NCBI GenBank assembly: GCA_029931905.1
Contig: JAOZRH010000089.1
Location: 1-8,201 of the forward strand
Length of the DNA stretch: 8,201 bases
Origin: Fidelibacterota bacterium
GTDB lineage: Bacteria; Fidelibacterota; Fidelibacteria; Fidelibacterales; Fidelibacteraceae
Direction of reading: 5' to 3'
Program-made: the position numbers and the translations under genes
Part shown: positions 1 through 5,616 of the stretch, one piece after another
How the letters are laid out: each line of letters opens with the position of its first letter
How positions within the stretch are numbered: the stretch's first letter is position 1
The notes under the pieces: generated by a model
What the model was told of the DNA's origin: nothing
The model's input: only the letters and a program-made list of their open reading frames with translations
Databases searched by the model: none

Positions 1-1168
1 CATTCAACAAATCAGAGCTTTTTATTCTCCATATTTTCGGTCTTTTGCTGCCAACTTCATAGATTATATAGAAATAATAATTTTGCTCATTCTCCGCAAC
101 TTCTAATTCGTTTGCTGAAAGATAAATATTACTTTTCCCTATTTTTCTTAATGTTGATTTAACTTCTATAAGTTTTTCCGTTCCGTCCAGTTCATAAGAT
201 TTTATATCATAGCCTGCACTATCATCTCTTTCTGAAATTTGATCAACTAATTTTGCTAAATCCTTTTTTCCATTTTTCTTTAAAAACTGCCTTTCTGCTC
301 TTAAAACAATTTGTTCTCCTCTATCTCCAATTCGTTTAAACTTTTTTGAGCGGTTTGCGTAATCAATTTTCTTGGATTTATTTTGTCTTTCTTCTTTTGG
401 CTCTGGCAATTCATCAGTTTTCAAATCAACATAATCAAATTTTAAACTTTCAATTGGCGGAAAATCTTTAATCTTGATTTTTTTGAGTTCGTCAGAAATA
501 TTATCTTCTTTAATTTCGTCATTAGGCTTTCCAAAAGATGAGTACAAAAATTTACTAAACTCATAAATACTCCATCCCCTCATCACTTTGTCGTTCCATT
601 TGAAGTCCAATAGCAATGCTTGTTTATCTAATTCAAACTTTGACTCATTGTCCAATCCAAGAATGTTAATAAAATAATTTAGATGTTTTGAAGAAAATAT
701 ATTTAAGAAATCGTTCGGATAATAAACTGATAGAATTTTTCCTTTGAACATTGGCGAAATTGGATTTTTCTTTAAAATCTCAAAATCATCTTTATTTTCT
801 ATAAGTTCGACTATTGCAGAAAGTATTTTTTTAAGAGCTATATTTTCATCACTTCCAAATTCTTTACGACCAATTCGATATTTTGATTTTGATTTTTTCC
901 CAAATTTTCCATAATACAAACCAAACTTTACTGCAAAACTTCCGTGAATATTTCCCCAATCGTTAAGGTCATTTTCTATTCTGTTGCAAAATGTTGGGGC
1001 TCCTTTTCCAGTTACATATTCATCTATTGTCAATTTTGTAATTCGATTGATTGGATAGTCAGATGTGAACTTTTTCCGTAACATATTTATTTCTTTAAAG
1101 CTTGAGTTAAAATCTGTTCTGATTTTTTCAAATTCAATTTGGTAATCTCTTAATTCAGTTATCTTCAT
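1..1168 (-). CDS. DUF3883-domain protein with McrB-like N-terminal region, probable restriction/defence nuclease subunit (C-terminus cut by window edge)
   Basis: An open frame runs without a stop from ATG (1168-1166) to the left edge, giving 389 codons. A TAA lies directly in frame before the ATG, so the start cannot be further upstream; there is no clear Shine-Dalgarno. Residues ~30-170 (ITKLTIDEY, CNRIE, WGNIHGSFAVKFGLYYGK, then KILSVYYPNDFLNIFSSKHL) resemble the N-terminal region I associate with McrB-type AAA+ restriction proteins. Residues ~215-275 are a charged linker. Residues ~276-389 match DUF3883/NO VEIN C-terminal domain: GDRGEQIV (E285), SAGYDI (D321), IEVKST (E335, K337), YLSANELEVAE, then YYFYIIYEV. 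The D...ExK arrangement is that expected of a PD-(D/E)xK-like nuclease fold. No Walker A motif is seen between the two parts, so any NTPase must be a separate protein. DUF3883 proteins are often found in restriction and defence loci (family knowledge); activity here is inferred. Partners would lie beyond the left edge. Confidence 0.8.
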   Translation of the reverse strand, partial: MKITELRDYQIEFEKIRTDFNSSFKEINMLRKKFTSDYPINRITKLTIDEYVTGKGAPTFCNRIENDLNDWGNIHGSFAVKFGLYYGKFGKKSKSKYRIGRKEFGSDENIALKKILSAIVELIENKDDFEILKKNPISPMFKGKILSVYYPNDFLNIFSSKHLNYFINILGLDNESKFELDKQALLLDFKWNDKVMRGWSIYEFSKFLYSSFGKPNDEIKEDNISDELKKIKIKDFPPIESLKFDYVDLKTDELPEPKEERQNKSKKIDYANRSKKFKRIGDRGEQIVLRAERQFLKKNGKKDLAKLVDQISERDDSAGYDIKSYELDGTEKLIEVKSTLRKIGKSNIYLSANELEVAENEQNYYFYIIYEVGSKRPKIWRIKSSDLLN

Positions 1169-1218
1169 TTAAGTTCAAATGTTAATTTTAATTAGTGTAA
1201 TTCGTATATAACACATGA

Positions 1219-1253
1219 TGTTGTTATTTCTCTTATTTGGTAAGCTAACAACA
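1219..1253. repeat. Bipartite inverted repeat / potential hairpin upstream of the DUF3883 gene
   Basis: The outer arms TGTTGTTA (1219-1226) and TAACAACA (1246-1253) are perfect 8-bp complements. Nested inside are CTTA (1232-1235) and TAAG (1241-1244) around a TTTGG loop. The internal bulge is 5 nt on one side and 1 nt on the other. The element lies about 50-85 nt upstream of the leftward ATG, so it could be an operator, a 5' leader structure or chance. There is no T-run typical of a terminator next to it. Confidence 0.45.
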
Positions 1254-1388
1254 ATTGTATATATTTTTCTTTTATCATTTTAAAATATTCTCTTTTCTTA
1301 GGTTACTTAAATAATAATAATAAGTATTCACAATACCAAAATAAAAACATCAAACTTTATGATATTTATTGTTAGCAATTCGTAATAA

Positions 1389-1430
1389 ATTCTTTTTTAT
1401 TGTATTATTTACAAGTATTTACTATCTTAT
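1389..1430 (+). repeat. Composite AT-rich repeat, copy A (upstream of helicase)
   Basis: The order is ATTC, a T6 run, ATTGTATTATTTACAAGTA (1399-1417), then TTTACTATCTTAT (1418-1430). The same blocks recur in the same order and orientation at 3128-3178. Over the 25 nt from the T6 run onward (1393-1417), 23 positions match copy B. In this copy the two blocks abut, whereas in copy B they are 8 nt apart. The element ends about 73 nt before the helicase ATG. It may be a promoter module or a relic of duplication; it does not code for anything credible. Confidence 0.55.
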
Positions 1431-1503
1431 ACCGATTTTTACATTGCAAGTAAAAATTATTAATAACAGCAAGAAAACAAAACAGTTAGGAACAATTAAA
1501 ATT

Positions 1504-3093
1504 ATGACAAAACAAAAAAAATTCAATGAATTTGGATTTTCTGATTCAACATTGAAAGGAATTAATAAAAAAGGATTCGAAGAAGCAACTGAAATTCAGG
1601 AAATAACAATCCCTGTTATGCTAGAAGATAAGGAAAATATTATCGCACAAGCCCAAACAGGTACTGGTAAAACCGCGGCATTTGGATTGCCTTTAATAGA
1701 GATGATTGACGCAAGCACCAAAATAACCCAAGCAATAATACTAACTCCAACTCGTGAACTTGCTATTCAAGTAGCAGAAGAAATTAATTCTCTAAAGGGT
1801 GATAAAAAAATTGTTATTGTACCAATTTATGGTGGACAATCTATTGATCAACAATTACGAAAATTAAAAAAAGGCGTACATATTGTTGTCGGAACTCCGG
1901 GTAGAATGATTGATCACTTAAAAAGAAAAACATTAAAACTAAATATGATTGAACATTTAATTCTTGACGAAGCTGATGAAATGTTGAATATGGGATTTAT
2001 TGAAGATATTGAAAAAATAATGGAATTTACAAATCCCGACAAACGAACACTGCTTTTTTCTGCAACAATTCCACAAAAAATTAAACAACTTGCAACCAAA
2101 TATATGGATGGGTATAAACTCGTTACGGTAAAGAAAAAACAACTCGCTACAGACCTTACAGAACAAATATATTTTGAAGTAAAATCAAACGATAAATTTG
2201 AAGCACTTTGTAGAATAATTGATATTGAAAATGATTTTTATAGCCTTATTTTTTGTAGAACAAAACGAGATGTGGATACCACCACTACTCATTTGAAAGA
2301 CAGAGGATATGATGTTGAAGCAATTCATGGAGATATTTCACAACCACAAAGAGAAAGAACTCTTGCGAATTTTCGAAAAAAGAAAATAAATATTCTTATC
2401 GCAACAGATGTTGCCGCTCGTGGAATAGATGTTGATAATCTTACACATGTTATAAACTATTCTTTACCACAAGATCCTGAATCTTATATTCATAGAATCG
2501 GTCGTACAGGAAGAGCTGGAAAAAAAGGAACAGCAATTACATTCATTACACCAAGCGAATATAAAAAATTGATGTATATAAAAAGAATTGTAAAAACTGA
2601 CATGAAAAAATCAAAATTACCAAATGTACAAGATATACTTACAGCTAAAAAAAATAAAATATTTGCTGATTTAAATGAGCTTATTAATGCAGAACACGAT
2701 ACAGAATATTATAATATCGCCAAACAATTACTCGAGGGAAATAATCCAACAAAATTGGTTTCTGCAATACTTAATTATTGTTTTAAAAAAGAATTAGATC
2801 CTAAACATTATACTAACATTAAAGATGCGGGTAGAAAAAATAATCACCTTGACGAACATGGAAAAACGCGACTTTTTATTGCTCTTGGCAAACATGATAA
2901 AATCAATAAAAGATCATTGGTAGAGCTTATCAAAAGCAAAGTGCCAATTGATTCAAATGATATAAATGATATCGCTATTATGGATAAATTTTCGTTTGCT
3001 AGTGTTTCATTTGATTATGCAGAACAAATTGTAAGAAACTTCAAGGAAAGAGGAAAAAAATCACTAATAGTACATGCGAAAAATTCGCGATAA
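1504..3093 (+). CDS. deaD: DEAD-box ATP-dependent RNA helicase, DeaD/CsdA/CshA type, with C-terminal DbpA-like RNA-binding domain
   Basis: The 529-residue protein has every DEAD-box motif in order: Q-motif region with TEIQ (Q32), Walker A AQTGTGKT (50-57), PTRELA (82-87), TPGR (131-134), DEAD (155-158), SAT (186-188), IFCRT (249-253), ATDVAARGID (300-309) and HRIGRTGRAG (330-339). A helical region (~380-430) resembles the dimerisation segment of CsdA/CshA. Residues ~455-526 (TRLFIALGKHDKINKRSLVELI, then INDIAIMDKFSFASV) match the DbpA RNA-binding fold. There is no long Arg/Gly-rich tail. It should unwind RNA duplexes using ATP in the cytoplasm, for example in ribosome assembly, mRNA turnover or cold adaptation. 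ATG 1504 is chosen because the family N-terminus (KKFNEFGFS) begins just after it; an AGGA lies 12 nt upstream. The in-frame TTG at 1369 would add an unrelated hydrophobic 45-residue leader. It is probably a stand-alone gene. The family call is firm; the choice among deaD, csdA and cshA is not. Confidence 0.95.
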   Translation: MTKQKKFNEFGFSDSTLKGINKKGFEEATEIQEITIPVMLEDKENIIAQAQTGTGKTAAFGLPLIEMIDASTKITQAIILTPTRELAIQVAEEINSLKGDKKIVIVPIYGGQSIDQQLRKLKKGVHIVVGTPGRMIDHLKRKTLKLNMIEHLILDEADEMLNMGFIEDIEKIMEFTNPDKRTLLFSATIPQKIKQLATKYMDGYKLVTVKKKQLATDLTEQIYFEVKSNDKFEALCRIIDIENDFYSLIFCRTKRDVDTTTTHLKDRGYDVEAIHGDISQPQRERTLANFRKKKINILIATDVAARGIDVDNLTHVINYSLPQDPESYIHRIGRTGRAGKKGTAITFITPSEYKKLMYIKRIVKTDMKKSKLPNVQDILTAKKNKIFADLNELINAEHDTEYYNIAKQLLEGNNPTKLVSAILNYCFKKELDPKHYTNIKDAGRKNNHLDEHGKTRLFIALGKHDKINKRSLVELIKSKVPIDSNDINDIAIMDKFSFASVSFDYAEQIVRNFKERGKKSLIVHAKNSR

Positions 3094-3118
3094 AAATTTA
3101 TTATTTGTTTAATTTTTA
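3091..3118 (+). terminator. Weak AT-only stem-loop after the helicase gene, possible terminator
   Basis: TAAAAATT (3091-3098, including the stop codon) and AATTTTTA (3111-3118) are perfect 8-bp complements around a 12-nt loop. A run of seven T begins at 3133, about 15 nt beyond the stem. The stem has no G-C pair and the T-run is not adjacent, so intrinsic termination here is doubtful. The T-run also belongs to repeat copy B. Confidence 0.25.
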
Positions 3119-3127
3119 AATAGAACC

Positions 3128-3178
3128 ATTCCTTTTTTTATTGTATTGTTTACATGTAATCATTAATTTACTACTTAT
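3128..3178 (+). repeat. Composite AT-rich repeat, copy B (upstream of the efflux operon)
   Basis: The order is ATTCC, a T7 run, ATTGTATTGTTTACATGTA (3140-3158), an 8-nt spacer (3159-3166), then TTTACTACTTAT (3167-3178). It is the partner of 1389-1430. The 8-nt spacer is absent from copy A. It ends 23 nt before the czcC start, which is a position where a promoter would be expected, but no -10 element can be named with confidence. The copy contains two small palindromes, described separately. Confidence 0.55.
3150..3165. promoter_or_regulatory. Palindromes in the efflux operon promoter region, candidate operator
   Basis: TTACATGTAA (3150-3159) is a perfect 10-bp palindrome. Overlapping it, TAATCATTA (3157-3165) has the TAAT-N-ATTA form found at the core of Fur-family (Fur, Zur, PerR) sites. 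Copy A has TTACAAGTAT at the equivalent place and lacks the second element. A metal-responsive repressor site upstream of a metal efflux operon would make sense, but such short AT-rich matches are easily fortuitous and no regulator gene is in the window. Confidence 0.25.
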
Positions 3179-3191
3179 TAAAAAAATTAAT

Positions 3192-3195
3192 GGAG
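3192..3195 (+). promoter_or_regulatory. Ribosome binding site GGAG that decides the czcC start
   Basis: GGAG lies 6 nt before ATG 3202, ideal spacing. The alternative in-frame ATG at 3190 overlaps this site and has only A/T-rich sequence before it, so initiation at 3202 is favoured. It also gives a cleaner signal peptide beginning MINNIFNKTIKIF. Confidence 0.6.
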
Positions 3196-3201
3196 CAATG
3201 G

Positions 3202-4521
3202 ATGATTAATAATATATTTAACAAAACGATCAAAATATTTTCTTTTGTCATTGTTTTTGTATCTGTTTTTTATGGTGAAAACTCACAATTTCCATCTACA
3301 ATTAATTACAAACAAGAATTAACAAAAAATAAAATAACTTCTGACGAAATTACTAAAGACGCTAATCGTTCAATAACATTATTTGAAGTATTGAATTATA
3401 CTCTACTTCAAAATTCCGAACTTAAATCATATAAAATAGATGTAAAAGGAAAAGATGCTTTAATTTACCAAAGCAAATTTTTTGAAAATCCGGAAATAGA
3501 AACAGAACTTGAAAATTTTGGTGCTGACGCTTTTTCAATTGGTATTGGTCAATTAATTGAACTTGGCGGAAAGCGATCTTCGAGAATCAAAATGGCAAAA
3601 TTACAAAAAAGTGTATCTGTTTGGGAATATGAAATTAAACGATTGAATTTACTTATTGAAGCTGGGCAACAATTTTTACTTACATTAAAGAGTCAGAAAA
3701 AGATTGAATTATTAGAAAAAACGATTACATTTTCGGAAAAATCTTATAAAATTGCCAAAGATAGAAAAATTGCCGGAGTTGCTACTGAAATTGAAATTTT
3801 GCAGACGAAATTAGATCTTGAGGTAATTACACTTGACTTGGGAAAAGAGAAAAACAATTATAAATTACAATTAAAAATTCTTTCATCTTTTTTTGACACC
3901 AAAAATTATTCATTTAATAATGTTAGTGGTGAATTGAAAAAACCAAAAAATATTCCAAAATATAATTCACTGATTTCAAATATTACACAATCACCAGATA
4001 TCGCTTCTTGGTTAATTCAATCAGAAATATTAAAAATAATAGAAAAAGAAGCAAAGACATCTGTTGTCCCAGATTTATCAATCAGTACAAAATATGGACG
4101 AAACAATGAGACATCTGAAAATGCTTTTATACTCGGATTTTCTTTTTCGCTACCTGTTTGGAATCGCAATCAAGGAAACATTGAAGAAGCAAAAATTAAT
4201 TTACAAAAATCAAAATATGATAAAAAAACATTAGAAAGAAAAATTTATAACGATTTATTGTCAACATATACTGAATTCGAAAATGTTTTTTATGAATTAA
4301 AAGTTTTAGATACAAAAGTTTTACCAATTGCAAAAGATACTTATTTTGAAGCTCAGAAGTTTTACAAAATAGGAAAAATATCGTCTATGGAATTACTAAA
4401 TTATCAACGAGAATTAATTGAATTCGAAATGCAATATATAGATGTTTTATCAGAATTTTATAAATTAAAATATGATCTTGAATTATTAATCGGATCAGAA
4501 ATTAATATTACTGAGGAGTAG
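3202..4521 (+). CDS. czcC: TolC-like outer-membrane efflux protein of a heavy-metal RND system (CzcC/CusC type)
   Basis: The 439-residue protein has a signal peptide (K8, K11, hydrophobic core ~12-24) and then the two-repeat architecture of the outer membrane efflux protein family. Repeat 1 (~57-245) includes LFEVLNYTLLQNSELK, the FENPEIETELENFG strand and IELGGKR (119-125), a motif typical of CzcC-like channels, followed by long coiled-coil helices. Repeat 2 (~262-435) includes VPDLSISTKYGR, FSLPVWNRNQGNIEEA (315-330) and another helix pair. There is no Cys after the signal, so unlike E. coli CusC it is probably not lipidated. A trimer should form the outer-membrane barrel and periplasmic tunnel through which CzcA exports metal. 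It is the first gene of the operon, and its stop is 3 nt before the czcB ATG. Channel family and operon role are firm; metal specificity cannot be read from this protein. Confidence 0.9.
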   Translation: MINNIFNKTIKIFSFVIVFVSVFYGENSQFPSTINYKQELTKNKITSDEITKDANRSITLFEVLNYTLLQNSELKSYKIDVKGKDALIYQSKFFENPEIETELENFGADAFSIGIGQLIELGGKRSSRIKMAKLQKSVSVWEYEIKRLNLLIEAGQQFLLTLKSQKKIELLEKTITFSEKSYKIAKDRKIAGVATEIEILQTKLDLEVITLDLGKEKNNYKLQLKILSSFFDTKNYSFNNVSGELKKPKNIPKYNSLISNITQSPDIASWLIQSEILKIIEKEAKTSVVPDLSISTKYGRNNETSENAFILGFSFSLPVWNRNQGNIEEAKINLQKSKYDKKTLERKIYNDLLSTYTEFENVFYELKVLDTKVLPIAKDTYFEAQKFYKIGKISSMELLNYQRELIEFEMQYIDVLSEFYKLKYDLELLIGSEINITEE

Positions 4522-4524
4522 AAA

Positions 4525-5601
4525 ATGAAATTATTTCAAATATTAAAGATATTATTGTTTGTAATTTGTCTTGCAATGGTTACAAATTGTGATTATTCAA
4601 AAACTAATGAACTCTCCGAAAACAAAAAACTTGACAGTCATGAAGGACACGACCATGGAGAAATTGATGAACAGAAAGATGAAAATAATGAATCAGACAA
4701 TCATGATGACGATGGTATAGACGAACATAGCGATGGAACTAATACAGAAAATTCTGAAGAAAAACATGAAAATGAAATTGTTTTAGAACAAAAAGTAATT
4801 GAAATGATTGGTTTGAAAATTGAAAAAGTAGGTGAGCACAGATTATATAAAGAGATAAAATTACCGGGCGAAATTATTCCAAACAATGACAAATTACAAC
4901 ACATAAATCCAAGATTTGCAGGTTTAGTAACTGAAGTGTTTGTTAGTATTGGCGATAATATTAAAAAGGGACAATCGTTAGCAAAAATACAAAATAATGA
5001 AACGCTTACTAATTATTATGTAAAATCTTTACTTCCCGGAACGATAATTAACAAACATATAACGGTCGGTGAAGTTGTAAATGAAGATAGCGAAATATTT
5101 GTAATTGCAGATCTTAATGATGTTTGGGTGGAATTTGATATATATTCAAAGGATATGAACTTCATTAAAAAAGGACAGGAAATTTTAATAAAGGCAGTTG
5201 GACTTTCAAGGGAAATTGTTGGAACGATATCTTATGTTAGTCAAGTTTTTAATACTGATAAAAGATGTTTAACAGCACGAGTAGTTTTGCAAAATGAAAA
5301 CGGAAATTGGGCTCCGGGAATATTTGTAAAAGGTTCTGTGAATATTCCATCAGAGATATTTGGCGTGGCGGTTCACAATAATGCTATACAAATCGTAGAT
5401 GAAAAGGAAGCAATTTTTATTCCAGAAGAAAAGAATACTTTTGTGCCAATTTTTATAACTACAGGAGAGAGTGACAATAATTATACAATCATTACTTCAG
5501 GTATTTCATTAAATGAAAAAATCGTAACAGATGGAGCATTTGAATTAAAAGCAAAATTGGCAACATCAGGTTTGGGTGGACATGCAGGGCATGGACATTA
5601 A
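4525..5601 (+). CDS. czcB: RND metal-efflux periplasmic adaptor (membrane fusion) lipoprotein, CzcB-like, hairpin-less
   Basis: The 358-residue protein starts 3 nt after czcC; its GAGGAG ribosome site (4513-4518) lies in the czcC end with 6-nt spacing. Residues 1-22 look like a lipoprotein signal ending VTNC (C22), with Asn at -1 less usual and Asp at +2. Residues ~36-84 are a low-complexity His/Asp/Glu/Asn segment (H39, H42, H44, H60, H68, H81), probably a flexible metal-binding linker. A barrel-sandwich domain follows: FAGLVTEVFVSIGDNIKKGQSL (131-152) and LLPGTIINKHITVGEVV (169-185). The two halves are joined by only ~16 residues, so there is no alpha-helical hairpin. Beta-barrel (VWVEFDIYSKD, ~200-275) and membrane-proximal domains follow. 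The tail ends GGHAGHGH. It should bridge CzcA and CzcC and may hand metal to the pump. The short gap to czcA and an AAGGA site (5603-5607) support one transcript. Family firm; metal inferred. Confidence 0.93.
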   Translation: MKLFQILKILLFVICLAMVTNCDYSKTNELSENKKLDSHEGHDHGEIDEQKDENNESDNHDDDGIDEHSDGTNTENSEEKHENEIVLEQKVIEMIGLKIEKVGEHRLYKEIKLPGEIIPNNDKLQHINPRFAGLVTEVFVSIGDNIKKGQSLAKIQNNETLTNYYVKSLLPGTIINKHITVGEVVNEDSEIFVIADLNDVWVEFDIYSKDMNFIKKGQEILIKAVGLSREIVGTISYVSQVFNTDKRCLTARVVLQNENGNWAPGIFVKGSVNIPSEIFGVAVHNNAIQIVDEKEAIFIPEEKNTFVPIFITTGESDNNYTIITSGISLNEKIVTDGAFELKAKLATSGLGGHAGHGH

Positions 5602-5616
5602 AAAGGAATACAAATT

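Larger units (their letters stand above)
1169..1503. other. Divergent intergenic region, 335 bp, without a gene
   Basis: The region separates the leftward DUF3883 gene from the rightward helicase gene and must hold a promoter for each. I see no credible small ORF or RNA gene. It contains a bipartite hairpin (1219-1253), an (AAT)4 tract at about 1310-1323, an AT-only 7-bp inverted repeat ATTTATT/AATAAAT (1364-1370 and 1384-1390) and one copy of a composite repeat (1389-1430). The octamer TTGTTAGC at 1369-1376 recurs inverted as GCTAACAA at 1244-1251. No confident sigma-70 or Bacteroidota (TAnnTTTG) promoter could be fixed. A helicase frame stays open upstream to a TTG at 1369, but family alignment puts the start at 1504. 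Confidence 0.7.

Noticed and set aside
1309..1323. AAT trinucleotide tract as a phase-variation repeat
   Set aside because: Only four units, in a very AT-rich intergenic region; a triplet unit outside a coding frame gives no clear switching mechanism.
1244..1376. GCTAACAA/TTGTTAGC inverted pair as ends of a small mobile element
   Set aside because: Only eight exact bases with partly similar flanks, no visible target duplication and no second copy of the interior in the window.
1369..1503. In-frame upstream extension of the helicase from TTG 1369, encoding a hydrophobic 45-residue leader
   Set aside because: DEAD-box helicases are cytoplasmic and the conserved N-terminus starts right after ATG 1504. 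The extension is AT-rich intergenic DNA, holds repeat copy A and has no ribosome site.
1914..2166. Two minus-strand open frames (1914-2099 and 1957-2166)
   Set aside because: Both lie antisense within the helicase motor domain, have low-complexity translations and no ribosome site; they are shadows.
1504..3093. The helicase as a partner of the DUF3883 gene in a defence system
   Set aside because: It has the full domain set of an ordinary DeaD/CshA RNA helicase and is divergently transcribed across a 335-bp gap; there is no fusion or operon link.
3150..3159. TTACATGTAA as a CopY/BlaI-type box
   Set aside because: Those sites have TACA-NN-TGTA; here the half-sites abut without the two-base spacer, so the match is not exact.
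4701..4904. Minus-strand open frame of 67 codons inside czcB
   Set aside because: It is antisense to the acidic linker, and its Ser/Cys/Phe-rich product is what antisense of such a segment gives.
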